Positions 20,225 to 30,348 of a DNA stretch of 64,000 nt are shown here, in pieces. This DNA comes from Deltaproteobacteria bacterium (GTDB lineage: Bacteria; Desulfobacterota; Binatia; Binatales; Binataceae). Position numbers and translations under genes: made by a program. The notes beneath the pieces are model-generated. The model was not told the DNA's origin. It saw only the letters and a list, made by a program, of their open reading frames with translations, and made no database searches. Each line of letters opens with the position of its first letter. Position 1 is the first letter of the stretch. The stretch is from positions 24,734-88,733 of the forward strand of contig JAKAVC010000138.1 of NCBI GenBank assembly GCA_021817345.1. The letters are read 5' to 3'.

Positions 20225-21571
20225 GTGACTATCGCAAGCCGAACCTTGCGCGTGATGGCTGCCAGCCTGCTCGCTGCATTGCTTATTGCAACGGGGGGCA
20301 ATGTGTTTGCGCAGGAAGCCAGTGCCTCGACAAGCCAGCAGGCAAAGATTGACAAGCTCACCAGGCAAATCGAGAAGCTGAGGCAGGAGCGCGCCAGACT
20401 TGTTACGGAAGTCAAGAAACTCAAGGCCAAGGCCGTTCCCGCCGCCGCACCTACGCCGGAGCCGGCGCTTTCGACACCGGCGATTGCGGGTCCGCTGTCG
20501 GCGGCAAGTCCAAGGCAGATCGATCTCCCGATTCCCGGCGTCAGCAATATTCCAGGGATCTCGGACCTGACGAAATTCGACATAAACGGGATCGTAAGCG
20601 GCATCGGTCTCGTTCAGAACAACACGACCAGCGCGGACAGGACCGATCGCGCCGACGTCAGCAACGCGTTTGCGATCATCCAGAAGGCGGATGGCCCCGT
20701 GCAATTCTATCTGCAGGCCGGCGCGTACAGCATCCCGGCGCTCGGAACGCCGTACATCTCGGCGGGCAAAGCGATCGACGGCTTGTACGGGCCGTTGCCG
20801 GTCGCGTACCTGAAATTCGCTCCGAACGACAGCTTCTCCATCGAGGCGGGCAACCTGCCCACGCTGATTGGCGCGGAGTACACGTTCACGTTCGAGAACA
20901 TGAATATCGAGCGCGGGCTCCTGTGGAACCAGGAGAACGCGGTAAATCGCGGCGTGCAGCTCAACTACGCGCAAGGCCCTCTGAGCGCTTCGCTGAGCTG
21001 GAACAACGGCTTTTACTCGAACAGCTACACCTGGCTTACCGGCTCGCTCGCATGGGCGATCGACTCGGCCAACACACTCAGCGTTGTCGGCGGCGGCAAC
21101 CTGGGGTTTTCGAAGTTCTCAAACTTCGCGACGCCGCTTCTGCAGAACAACAGCCAGATCTACAATGTCATCTATACCTACAATGCGTCGCCATGGATCG
21201 TGACGCCTTATTTCCAGTGGACCTACGTACCGAAGAACGACCAAATCGGGGTCCTCAAATCGACCTCGACGATCGGCGGCGCTATTCTCGCGAGCTACGC
21301 GGTCACGGATCAATTCTTCATCGCGGTCCGCGGAGAATATATCGGCAGCACCGGCAACAGCACCGACGGCTCCGCCAACCTTTTGTACGGTCCGGGGAGT
21401 AGCGCGTGGTCTCTGACCGCAACGCCGACCTACCAGTACAGGAACTACTTCGTGCGCGGCGAAGTGTCATACGTGCACGCGGAGAATTATACGTCGGGCG
21501 ACGTGTTCGGCTCGCTCGGCACGAATCCTTCGCGGGTCGTCGGCGCGCTCGAAACAGGGCTCTTCTTCTAA
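20225..21571 (+). CDS. Outer-membrane beta-barrel porin-like protein with N-terminal coiled coil
   Basis: Signal peptide VTIASRTLRVMAASLLAALLIATGGNVFAQ; coiled coil QAKIDKLTRQIEKLRQERARLVTEVKKLKAK; aromatic beta-rich C-terminus. GTG start preceded by GGAGGA rather than the TTG used in the ORF track. Confidence 0.8.
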   Translation: MTIASRTLRVMAASLLAALLIATGGNVFAQEASASTSQQAKIDKLTRQIEKLRQERARLVTEVKKLKAKAVPAAAPTPEPALSTPAIAGPLSAASPRQIDLPIPGVSNIPGISDLTKFDINGIVSGIGLVQNNTTSADRTDRADVSNAFAIIQKADGPVQFYLQAGAYSIPALGTPYISAGKAIDGLYGPLPVAYLKFAPNDSFSIEAGNLPTLIGAEYTFTFENMNIERGLLWNQENAVNRGVQLNYAQGPLSASLSWNNGFYSNSYTWLTGSLAWAIDSANTLSVVGGGNLGFSKFSNFATPLLQNNSQIYNVIYTYNASPWIVTPYFQWTYVPKNDQIGVLKSTSTIGGAILASYAVTDQFFIAVRGEYIGSTGNSTDGSANLLYGPGSSAWSLTATPTYQYRNYFVRGEVSYVHAENYTSGDVFGSLGTNPSRVVGALETGLFF

Positions 21572-21695
21572 TCGATATGGTAATGACCGGCGGCGATTCG
21601 CGGATCGCGCAGGTTAACGCCGCGAAGCGGAGAATCTTAGCCGGAACCACATGCGAAATAAGCCAGTCGCTGAACAATGACGACGAGTCGCATCC

Positions 21696-21732
21696 GGGGC
21701 GGCCGCGCGCCAGCACGGCCGCCCCGATTTTT
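21696..21732 (+). terminator. Rho-independent terminator after the porin gene
   Basis: GGGGCGGCCG-N10-CGGCCGCCCC followed by GATTTTT. Confidence 0.8.
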
Positions 21733-21830
21733 GAGGCCCGCATGCCAGCCGAAGACGGCCCCGGCCGCGGTTTCGCTCCCCGCATCGCCGATGATACGAT
21801 GACGCGAGGTTTGGTTGGGTTTTACCCGCT

Positions 21831-23219
21831 ATGGCGGAAGGAAAGCGCGTACTGGTCGCCGAAGACCATCCGAGAACGCGCCGGCTGTGGAACGAGCTGA
21901 TCTCCTCCTGGGGCTATGAGGTTCAGGCCGCGGAGGACGGCATCCAGGTGCTCGAGCTTGTCCATAATTTCGAGCCCCATATCCTCCTGCTCGATCTCAA
22001 ACTGCCGGGACGCGACGGAATCGGCGTGCTCGAAGAAATACAGCGCCAGGGACTCCCGCTCACGACCATCATCATCTCCGGCGAGGGCGATATCCCCGAC
22101 GCCGTCAAGTGCATCAAGCTTGGCGCTTACGATTACCTGCGCAAGCCGGTCGATCCGGTCAGGCTGCGGCAGATGCTGAGCAACCTGACCGCGCATCTGA
22201 ACGTCACCGAAGAAAACCAGCGTCTCAGGCTTCGGCTGATGGGGACCGGCGAACTTGGCTCGATGATCGGACGCTCGCTTGCGACGCGCCGGGTGATGGC
22301 GCTGATCGAGCAGGCCGCGCCCAGCTCCGCCTCCGTGATTATCCGCGGCGACAGCGGAACCGGCAAAGAGATCGTGGCGCGCACGCTGCACGAACTCTCG
22401 CCGCGGCGCAACGGGCCGTATGTGGCTATCAACTGCGCCGCGTTGCCGGAGACCCTGATGGAAAGCGAACTGTTCGGCCACGAACGCGGCGCTTTCACCG
22501 GCGCGGAGCATCGGCGCCCCGGATGCTTTGAGCTTGCCAACGGCGGCACGCTGCTGCTCGACGAAATCACGGAGATGAAGCCTGAATTGCAGGCAAAGCT
22601 GCTGCGAGTGATCGAAGAGCGCCGGCTGCGGCGCCTGGGCGGAACGACCGACGTCCCCGTTGACGTCCGGGTGCTTGCCGCGACCAATCGCCCGTTACAC
22701 GAGGCGCTGGGCGGGGGACGGCTGCGCGAGGACCTCTATTATCGCCTCGCGGTCTTCACTATCGAACTGTCGCCGCTGTCGGAGCGAACCGAGGACATAC
22801 CGCCGCTGGTCGATTTGTTCATCCGCCAGTTCGCCAACGCCAATGGCAAGCCGATCGCCGGCGCCGACGACGCCTGCCTGGAGGCCCTCAAGGCGCGCTC
22901 GTGGCCGGGCAACGTCCGCGAGCTGCGCAATGTAATAGAGCGCGCGGTTATCGTCAGCCGCGGCCCCCTGCTCACGCTCGCGGACCTTCCGCCCGAGCCT
23001 GTTCGCAACGGCGGGAGCAAAGAGAAGGCCTCCGGCGTTTCCCCGGCGCTTCCCGTTGGAACGCCGCTCAAGGAGGTCGAGCGCGAACTGATTCTGAAGA
23101 CGCTGGAGAGAGTCGGAGGTAATCGGCTCAAGGCGGCGCAGATTCTCGGAATCAGTCCGAGAACCCTCTACAACAAATTGGAACGCTACTCGGGCGCCGA
23201 CGGACCGGAAAAGGAGTAA
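21831..23219 (+). CDS. Sigma-54-dependent NtrC-family response regulator
   Basis: Receiver domain (ILLLDLKLPGRDG), AAA+ domain with Walker A GDSGTGKE and intact GAFTGA loop, C-terminal Fis-type HTH (GNRLKAAQILGISPRTLYNKL). Confidence 0.95.
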   Translation: MAEGKRVLVAEDHPRTRRLWNELISSWGYEVQAAEDGIQVLELVHNFEPHILLLDLKLPGRDGIGVLEEIQRQGLPLTTIIISGEGDIPDAVKCIKLGAYDYLRKPVDPVRLRQMLSNLTAHLNVTEENQRLRLRLMGTGELGSMIGRSLATRRVMALIEQAAPSSASVIIRGDSGTGKEIVARTLHELSPRRNGPYVAINCAALPETLMESELFGHERGAFTGAEHRRPGCFELANGGTLLLDEITEMKPELQAKLLRVIEERRLRRLGGTTDVPVDVRVLAATNRPLHEALGGGRLREDLYYRLAVFTIELSPLSERTEDIPPLVDLFIRQFANANGKPIAGADDACLEALKARSWPGNVRELRNVIERAVIVSRGPLLTLADLPPEPVRNGGSKEKASGVSPALPVGTPLKEVERELILKTLERVGGNRLKAAQILGISPRTLYNKLERYSGADGPEKE

Positions 23220-23250
23220 TTCCGCATCCGGACGTCGTTCAGGACGCAGC

Positions 23251-25098
23251 ATGGGCCTGCGCGCGAAACTGGCAACCGTCTTCATTCCGCTCCTGGTCGC
23301 GGCGGTGGTGGCGGTCAGCGCCGCCGAGGTTGACCATTCGGCGGACGTGATGGTTGACACGCTGCATGACTTCGGTTCGATCTTCGTAAGCCAGACTTTC
23401 GAGCAAATCCGCGCCGCACTGGCCGACGCCAAGGGCGATCCGCTCCAGACGCTGCGCAAGGACGCCGGCTTGAGCGCGCTGCTCGCTTCCTCGCAAGCCT
23501 TTGGCAAGGCCGTCGTCTACGCGCGCATCGAAACGTTGGATGGCGGCTTCATAGCGGGAGTTCCAGCTGACGGCGAACAGGTTGCGCGGCTCCATCCCGA
23601 ACCCTTTTCGGCTCTGAAGGCCGCGGTGGAACGGCGATGGTGGCCGCCGGCGCGCATCGCGCCGCTCTGGGGCGACCATGTTTACGAGATTCGAAGCCCG
23701 GTCGAACTCAACGGCCATCCCTTTGCCGTCATCAGGATTGGACTGTCAACGGCACTGGTGTCGGCGGATATCGCCCGCGCGATCATCAACGTCGTCCTTA
23801 TCGGCGCGGTGGTGATCGCGATGAGTCTGCTTGGCGCGCTGCTATCCGGCGCTCTCCTGCTTCGCCCGGTCGCCGCAATTACCGCCGGCGTCGAACGCCT
23901 GGCTTCGGGCGCGGACACCGGGAACGTGCATGTCGGCGGGCGCGACGAGCTGGGCGCGCTCGCCGAGAAATTCAACGTGCTTGCTCAGAAGGTTCGGGCC
24001 GACCGTACCCAGTGGGAGGATGAACGCGGCAAGTTCATGGACGTGTTCCGCTCAATCGCCGACGCCGTGATCCTGCTCGACGCCGACGGTCTGATCCGAT
24101 TCACGAACGAGGAGGCGCACGGCAGGCTCGGACTGCCGGCCGGCGGAATGGCGTACGGCAAGCCGCTCGCGACCTTTCTCGGCCGCGACCATCCCCTTGC
24201 GCGCCTGGTCAGAAACATCACGGCTTCCGGCGTCGAAATGCGCGATGTGGCGGTGGAAATAGGCGCGGGCGACAAATTAACCCGGCTGCTCGCCTCGGCT
24301 TTTCCGCTTGGACGCCGCAACGGCTCGCCGGTGCTCGTGATAGTCCGCGACCTCAAACCGGTGCGCGAACTGGAGAGCGTGGTCGAGGATTCGGGGCGGC
24401 TTGCACGGCTCGGCACCCTCATCTCCGGCGTCGCACACCAGATACGCACGCCGCTCAATGCGATGACGCTCGAACTCGAGTTGCTGAACCAGGATATTCG
24501 CGAGTCGCGGCCGATCGAGGACCGGGTCCACATGGTGCGTGACGAGATGCGCCGACTCGGGCAGGCGATCGACGCCCTGATGCGTTTCATGCGGCCCGAA
24601 CATCTGCGGCTGGAAGAACTGGACTTGAATGCGACGCTGACGGAACTCGCTCATGAACTGAGCGACCCGAAAATAACGGTAAGCTGGCGGCTTGACCCGT
24701 CGCGCCCGAAGATAAACGCGGACCGGGCGGTGCTGATGGAGGCCTGCCGTAATGTCATTCAGAATGCGATCGAGGCGATGCCAAAGGGCGGGAACCTGAT
24801 TTTGGCCAGCCAGGCTCAGGACGACGGATTCGCAACGCTCTCGATATCCGATAGCGGAGAGGGGATACGTCCGGAAATCCTGGAGAACATTTTCCAGCTC
24901 TACTTCACGACCAAGGAGGAGGGCACGGGCATCGGACTGCCCCTTGCCCTGCGCGCGGTCGATCTCCATGGCGGCACAATCAAGGTCGATTCGCAGCCCG
25001 GAAAGGGAACCACCGTGACGATTCGATTACCCGTCGAGCGCACGGCAATGTCTTACCGTGGGTCGAGTTCCGCGAACAGAGGTCAGTTCAACTCGTGA
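23251..25098 (+). CDS. Membrane sensor histidine kinase (HAMP/PAS-type)
   Basis: Two TM segments, HAMP-like region, H-box GVAHQIRTPLNAMTLELELL, N-box RNVIQNAIEAMPKGG, G-boxes DSGEGIRPEIL and KEEGTGIGLPLA. Confidence 0.94.
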   Translation: MGLRAKLATVFIPLLVAAVVAVSAAEVDHSADVMVDTLHDFGSIFVSQTFEQIRAALADAKGDPLQTLRKDAGLSALLASSQAFGKAVVYARIETLDGGFIAGVPADGEQVARLHPEPFSALKAAVERRWWPPARIAPLWGDHVYEIRSPVELNGHPFAVIRIGLSTALVSADIARAIINVVLIGAVVIAMSLLGALLSGALLLRPVAAITAGVERLASGADTGNVHVGGRDELGALAEKFNVLAQKVRADRTQWEDERGKFMDVFRSIADAVILLDADGLIRFTNEEAHGRLGLPAGGMAYGKPLATFLGRDHPLARLVRNITASGVEMRDVAVEIGAGDKLTRLLASAFPLGRRNGSPVLVIVRDLKPVRELESVVEDSGRLARLGTLISGVAHQIRTPLNAMTLELELLNQDIRESRPIEDRVHMVRDEMRRLGQAIDALMRFMRPEHLRLEELDLNATLTELAHELSDPKITVSWRLDPSRPKINADRAVLMEACRNVIQNAIEAMPKGGNLILASQAQDDGFATLSISDSGEGIRPEILENIFQLYFTTKEEGTGIGLPLALRAVDLHGGTIKVDSQPGKGTTVTIRLPVERTAMSYRGSSSANRGQFNS

Positions 25099-25111
25099 CG
25101 AGGAACAGAGC

Positions 25112-25684
25112 GTGAAGGCCCGCGTGTTTTTCGCAGGGGCCGCAATCGCCCTTGGCCTGTTGAGCCTTGTGGGATGCGTCAACACGCCCGAGGGCTGGCG
25201 AATCCCTTCGCCGATGCGGCCCTTGCCGCAGGCGACGGTTCGGCGACGGCGTCCGCCGGAAAGCGAGAACGAAGAGATTCGGCCACGGCGGCATTATGTG
25301 GAACGACGCGTCGCGCGGCCCAGGGAACAAGCGAAGGAAACGCCTTCGACGCACGCCGCGCGGCGGACCGCGACATCATCGGCCGAGCAAGCCGCGTCAC
25401 AGCCGCCTTCCCCACCCGCGCAGGCGGCTCCTGAACCGACGGTGACTCTGGCCAACGCCAACGTCTCACGCCTGCAGGTTCTCGAGATGCTCAATCAGGC
25501 GAATGCGAAGCTCTCGCGGATCGATCGCGGAAAACTCGACGGGACCAATGCCGTCACTTATGACCAGGCGGAAGGATTTCTCAGGCAGGCGCGCAAGGCC
25601 GCCGACGAGAAGGACTACGTCGCGGCGTCGGGATTGGCTCACAAAGCCTCGATCCTCGCCGACAAGCTCACGCCGTCGCCTTAG
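25112..25684 (+). CDS. Hypothetical lipoprotein
   Basis: GTG start; VKARVFFAGAAIALGLLSLVGC lipobox, then Pro/Arg-rich linker and helical C-terminus. Confidence 0.65.
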   Translation: MKARVFFAGAAIALGLLSLVGCVNTPEGWRIPSPMRPLPQATVRRRRPPESENEEIRPRRHYVERRVARPREQAKETPSTHAARRTATSSAEQAASQPPSPPAQAAPEPTVTLANANVSRLQVLEMLNQANAKLSRIDRGKLDGTNAVTYDQAEGFLRQARKAADEKDYVAASGLAHKASILADKLTPSP

Positions 25685-25834
25685 ATTCCACGGATCTCCG
25701 TTTGCCGCTTACTCGACAATCGAACGGCTGACGGTCACTGCGGACGACGCGGACTTCGAAGCGCCCGATGCGACAAGGGCCGCCCCGGCTTCCCGCGAGC
25801 AGGCTCGCTACTGCTTCGATAGTCGCTCGTCCCG

Positions 25835-28369
25835 CTACCAACCGGTTATGTGAATGTTCGGCGTGAGCCAGCGTTTATGTGCGATGTTGCCCTTGATGTT
25901 ATTGATATATTTTACTGCCGCGGGATCGTACCATCCCCCCGAGTAGTGCATCCCGATACACCCCCAGAGGAGCGTGTCGAGGTTGGCCTGGCTGGGATTG
26001 TTTGCGTAGGCTGCCGCGTCTTCGGCGTAAGTGTTATGGCCGGGTTGGGCGGGACGCCTCGCAAAATACGGCGCCCAATCGCCATTGATACATGATCGCG
26101 TGTCGGCAAAGCGGTATTCCGCGGCGAATGACGTTGAGTCCTTGATCATCGGCCACGTCTTCCACTCATAGTACACTTTTGTCTGCCACGCCGACCACGA
26201 GGTATAGCAACAGTACGGGCATGATGCTTTGCGCCCGTCGGCGAGCGGGATAGTGGTATTCCAGAGCGCGGCGAACCCGTCCTGGACGCATTGCGGTCGC
26301 GTGGTTCGCTTGTCACCGGTCGTCCATTGGCGCCAGAAGCTTTCCTCCCAGGCCTGGCCACGAACCACGTTTTCGTCGATTCCGTACTTGCACGCCGCCC
26401 ATCGCATGATCATGTCGGTGGAACCCGTGTAGTCGCCCTTGATTCGCGCGTATTGCGCGTAGCTCGCCAGTGTCTCGAACGTGTACCCTTCCGCTCTGAA
26501 AGCGGCGAGATCGGAGGGGGTGGCGACGGTTCGATTAAAGGGGATGTTGCCTGGAATGGTCTCGGGGGTGGAAGGAATCTCCGCCGCGCATTGCCGTCCG
26601 CTTGGCAGCGCCGCGTGCGGCGGCAGAGTCGGAAAATACCCGTCCTCGCGCAACGCCGAGGTCAACACCCGCGCCCCCGCGCCAGGCTCCGACGCGGACG
26701 CCGGCCGCGCGAACGCCACCGTCAGAATCACCGGCAGGACAAGGGTGGCCGCACCCGCGAACATCCGGCGCGGATCACGCGCGGAGAGAGAGCCTGTGGC
26801 GGCGTCCGGAATCGCTTGAAGCGTCATGACGCGTTGCCGCTCCGCGATCATCCAAAGGAGATAGAACATGATTCCATCCATGCGGTGAACGTCTCCTATG
26901 CCGGCCTCCGCGAACGCGCGGCAGAACGAAGGCAGTATCAGGAAGAAAAACAGGGGCTTCAGGTTCCAGGGATCCCCTGGGCGTCTGAGGAGCGCAATCC
27001 AGGGTCGCAGCATGATGCAAAGCCAGAAAACAAGCGCGGGAACTCCGAGTCCCACCGCGATCGATAAATAACCTTCATGAGTCGAGGTGTCCGGCCCCTG
27101 CGACCAGAAGCTGTCCCAGCTTGGAAAACGCGGGTCCTTGAAAATCGCGCCTTCGACATCGTACCCGTAGCCGGTAAAAGGCCGTTCCAGTATTTTCCGC
27201 AGTTCGAACTTCCAAGCGAGCGTTCGCCCCGTAAGCGTGGTGACATCGCGGCTCACCCCCAGCTTTGCCGTGGCTCCCAACGCGCCGTAAACCAGCGCGC
27301 CGGCGAGAGCGACCGCCGCGCACACGAGCATCCCGCGTGCCCGATACCTCCAGAGCAAATACGCGCCAGCTCCAATAGCCAGCGCGACCGCAGGTGAGCG
27401 CGAGTCGGCCATCAGGTCGAAGACGGCCCCCGCCAGAATACTGAAGGCCAGTACCACACGTTGCCGGCGCGTCGCGCGTCCCCAGATGCTCAACGCGACG
27501 CCAATACTCAGGAACGCCAGGCTGCCGACCACGTTGGGGCTGTAGAAGACTCCCTCGAACCGGTCGATGCCCGAGGTATCGCGAATCCACGTGTACATGC
27601 CGGTCGCGTCGTGGACCGCACGCCATGCGCCCGTCCAAGTGCCCCCTTCAACAAATACCCTTCGCGGCAATGCGACCGCGGCAAATGCCGTCAGGCAGAG
27701 AAGGACCCCGCATCCGGCGAGAAAGCCCCACAAAACCGCATCCACGTCCGTCGCGCAAGCGGTCGAAAGCGAGACCGCCGCGAGTGCCGCGAACAGAAGC
27801 ACTGTGGGGACGAGACGGCCGGCCGAGATCAATGGGTCGAGGGAATAGATGACCGAGACCGCCGCCCATCCAAAGTACACGAGGAATACGGCGAGGTAGC
27901 GCTCCCTGACTACTCCTCTATGGTACGCGGCCGCAATGGCCGGCAGGCAGAATGCGAGAAGCAGTGGATAATGCAGCCACCATCGCTTCTCAGGGTCAAG
28001 CGGAATCAGATTGACATAAGGCAGGGCCTCCACCAGCACCAGGGCGGGCACCAGCCGGAGCGGATTACGCGTGGTCCATCCAACCGTCCAAAGCAGTAAC
28101 GCCCCGCCGACTAATCCGGCGATCGCAAATGCCAGATAGAGCGAATGGATGTTCAGAACCAGGACCGCCAGCATTCCGAGCGCGGCCGCGGAGGCGACGA
28201 CGGCGAGGCGCGGCGGAACGCGCGCGGGCCGCACCTCGAGGTCATCGAAGAGGCGATGACGCTCGGAGGCCGGCCCCGGCGAGTCGAAGATCTTCGCTTC
28301 CCCACGCGGGCGCGGGGCGCCGGAAAACGCCTCCGTGCTATCCATCGGAATTTCCGGACGCGAGGCCAT
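25835..28369 (-). CDS. O-antigen ligase/polymerase (Wzy/WaaL-like) with a C-terminal lysozyme/SLT-like domain
   Basis: Single ORF: multiple TM segments and ligase-type motifs (DSRSPAVALAIGAGAYLLW, GYGYDVEGAIF, STHEGYLSIAVGLGVPALVF), then from about 26764 down a signal-like segment and YGIDENVVRGQAWEESFWRQW...LLWGCIGMHYSGGWYDPAAVKYINNIKG. Start ambiguous (28369 or 28345). Confidence 0.82.
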   Translation of the reverse strand: MASRPEIPMDSTEAFSGAPRPRGEAKIFDSPGPASERHRLFDDLEVRPARVPPRLAVVASAAALGMLAVLVLNIHSLYLAFAIAGLVGGALLLWTVGWTTRNPLRLVPALVLVEALPYVNLIPLDPEKRWWLHYPLLLAFCLPAIAAAYHRGVVRERYLAVFLVYFGWAAVSVIYSLDPLISAGRLVPTVLLFAALAAVSLSTACATDVDAVLWGFLAGCGVLLCLTAFAAVALPRRVFVEGGTWTGAWRAVHDATGMYTWIRDTSGIDRFEGVFYSPNVVGSLAFLSIGVALSIWGRATRRQRVVLAFSILAGAVFDLMADSRSPAVALAIGAGAYLLWRYRARGMLVCAAVALAGALVYGALGATAKLGVSRDVTTLTGRTLAWKFELRKILERPFTGYGYDVEGAIFKDPRFPSWDSFWSQGPDTSTHEGYLSIAVGLGVPALVFWLCIMLRPWIALLRRPGDPWNLKPLFFFLILPSFCRAFAEAGIGDVHRMDGIMFYLLWMIAERQRVMTLQAIPDAATGSLSARDPRRMFAGAATLVLPVILTVAFARPASASEPGAGARVLTSALREDGYFPTLPPHAALPSGRQCAAEIPSTPETIPGNIPFNRTVATPSDLAAFRAEGYTFETLASYAQYARIKGDYTGSTDMIMRWAACKYGIDENVVRGQAWEESFWRQWTTGDKRTTRPQCVQDGFAALWNTTIPLADGRKASCPYCCYTSWSAWQTKVYYEWKTWPMIKDSTSFAAEYRFADTRSCINGDWAPYFARRPAQPGHNTYAEDAAAYANNPSQANLDTLLWGCIGMHYSGGWYDPAAVKYINNIKGNIAHKRWLTPNIHITGW

Positions 28370-29129
28370 TTCTTCGCGGAGCCCGCTCGCCCAGTTCCGC
28401 CGCGCGCAGTTCATTCGAGTACAGGATTGCGCGCAGGAGCGGCGACTCGGCGAGATTCAGCAAAAGGTTTATATTCGGGATTACGCAGTGGCCGCCGATA
28501 AACCCGGGGAAGTAACGAACGCGCGGCAGGAAGTCGATTTCGTCGAAGAAGCTCGTGATCTCGAAATAGTCTCCATCGACGCGTTCCGCGTAACGATTCA
28601 GCTCCTGGGCAAAGGCGATCAATGTGCCGAAGTAGGTTGTCTCGGCGAGCTTGGCGAGCTCAAGGGTCTCGGGCCGGCTGACGCGGGCGGTTTTCATCCC
28701 AGCCGCCTGGAAGTGCTTTTCCGCGTAGGCGGCGGTATCGATGTCCGTCGCGGCCACGAACTTTACATAGTGCAGAAGGTCCCGCGCCATGCGCACGTGC
28801 TTGCCGCGCACCGGGCTATAGGCGACCGCCACTCCCGTGCGGTCCGCGACAGAGCGCGTCGTCCCGGGCGGCACCGTACTGTTGATCACGGTCAGGCGCG
28901 GCGCGAAACGCCTGATGTACTCGCACGCGGTATCGACGAAGTCGGCCCCGCGAAACGGAAAACATATGTGCATGACCTCGACGGGCTGCTCGAATTCGCG
29001 CGGTTCTATATCGTGTCGCAGGACCGTCCCGCGCTTTTCGAGCACGTCCGCGAGCGCGCCGCCCACTTCGCCCATCCCGACGACCAAGGTTGCTCCGTTA
29101 ACATCCGTCTTTTTCACTGTGCGGTTCAT
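28338..29129 (-). CDS. Short nucleotide-sugar dehydrogenase-like NAD-binding protein
   Basis: 263 aa; VVGMGEVGGALADVL Rossmann motif, NSTVPPGTTR, ETLELAKLAETTYFGTLIAFAQELNR, GGHCVIPN. Confidence 0.75.
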   Translation of the reverse strand: MNRTVKKTDVNGATLVVGMGEVGGALADVLEKRGTVLRHDIEPREFEQPVEVMHICFPFRGADFVDTACEYIRRFAPRLTVINSTVPPGTTRSVADRTGVAVAYSPVRGKHVRMARDLLHYVKFVAATDIDTAAYAEKHFQAAGMKTARVSRPETLELAKLAETTYFGTLIAFAQELNRYAERVDGDYFEITSFFDEIDFLPRVRYFPGFIGGHCVIPNINLLLNLAESPLLRAILYSNELRAAELGERAPRRNGLASGNSDG

Positions 29130-30337
29130 GTTGCTCCTTTCCTCTGCGCCAGAGCGCCGGGGCTTGTGTTGGCCTCGGAGTCTCCGAGAAGTGAATCGAC
29201 AATCCGGCAGTACTCAGTCGATTGGGTCTGCCAGCCGATTGACTGGACCACGCGCCGCGCATGCATTGCGAGGCGCAGTCTGCGCTCGGGGTCGCGGTGG
29301 AGTTCCTCGATTCCGGCCGCAAGGTCCGCGCTGTTGCCCGGCTCGAAGAAGCGCACCGCGTTGCCGTTGAAATAATGCTCGATAGTGCGCAGGCGCGCGG
29401 TTATCGTCGGGATTCCCATCGCGGCGTAATCGAGCAGCTTGACCGGAAGCATCAGGTGCGTGGCGCTGGTGGCGCGATTCGGCACCAGGCCGACGTCAAC
29501 GCCGGCGAGCGTGGTCGGCAAGCGTTCGACCGCAACCGGGGGCAGGAAGGTGACGCACTCGCCGAGGCAAAGCCGCGCCGCGAGACGGCGAGCCTCTTCG
29601 AGATAGTCGCCCGTTCCAATTACCAGGAATCTGAGACCGGGAACCCGCCGGCGCGCGAGTTCCACCGCCTCCAGCGCGATATCCAGTCCAAGCCGATGAG
29701 TCAGCGTTCCGTGACACGCAACCGTGAATTCGCGCGCCGATTGACGAATGCCTTTCGATGGACGAAAGACATCGGGGTCGGGCGCATTCATGACGACCGC
29801 GATTTTCCGCGCCGGAATGCCGGCTTTGATCAGGCGCGCGCGATGAAGGTCGTGAACCGCGAGAACGCGATCCGCGCACGCGGCGCTCGCGCGCTCAACG
29901 CCCATCAGAAGGCGCGCGCCGATGGCGCCGCGCCTGCCGCCGAACTTGTCACGATAAAGCTCGGGCATCGTATCGTGGATGTCCAGAAGCAGCTTCGCAC
30001 CGAGGCATCTTAAGGGCAGGGCCGAGAGCACAGCCGCGTCCGGCATCGTGCACACGACCGCGAGATTGTAGCGCCTGCGCAGGCCCATTCTGAACGCGGT
30101 CCAGGCCGCGATTGTGAAGAAGCGCGCGTAGCTTCGCAGGTAGCGGCTTCGGCTCGCCCCCCGGTAACGCGGCATCCGGATGCCAACGAGATTGACGCCA
30201 TGCAGGTTCGCTTCGTGTGCGGAATCGAGGCAGATTACGTCAACCTGGTCGCCCCGGCGGGCGAGCGCCTCGGCGTGACGCTTGACGCGGCCGTCGTGAA
30301 TATAGGTGGTGTAGGCGATGACAAGAATTCTCGCCAT
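29126..30337 (-). CDS. Glycosyltransferase family 4
   Basis: MARILVIAYTTYIHDGRVKRHAEALARRGDQVDVICL; C-terminal half LGLVPNRATSATHLMLPVKLLDYAAMGIPTIT. Confidence 0.92.
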   Translation of the reverse strand: MARILVIAYTTYIHDGRVKRHAEALARRGDQVDVICLDSAHEANLHGVNLVGIRMPRYRGASRSRYLRSYARFFTIAAWTAFRMGLRRRYNLAVVCTMPDAAVLSALPLRCLGAKLLLDIHDTMPELYRDKFGGRRGAIGARLLMGVERASAACADRVLAVHDLHRARLIKAGIPARKIAVVMNAPDPDVFRPSKGIRQSAREFTVACHGTLTHRLGLDIALEAVELARRRVPGLRFLVIGTGDYLEEARRLAARLCLGECVTFLPPVAVERLPTTLAGVDVGLVPNRATSATHLMLPVKLLDYAAMGIPTITARLRTIEHYFNGNAVRFFEPGNSADLAAGIEELHRDPERRLRLAMHARRVVQSIGWQTQSTEYCRIVDSLLGDSEANTSPGALAQRKGAT

Positions 30338-30348
30338 GTTTCTCCTAG

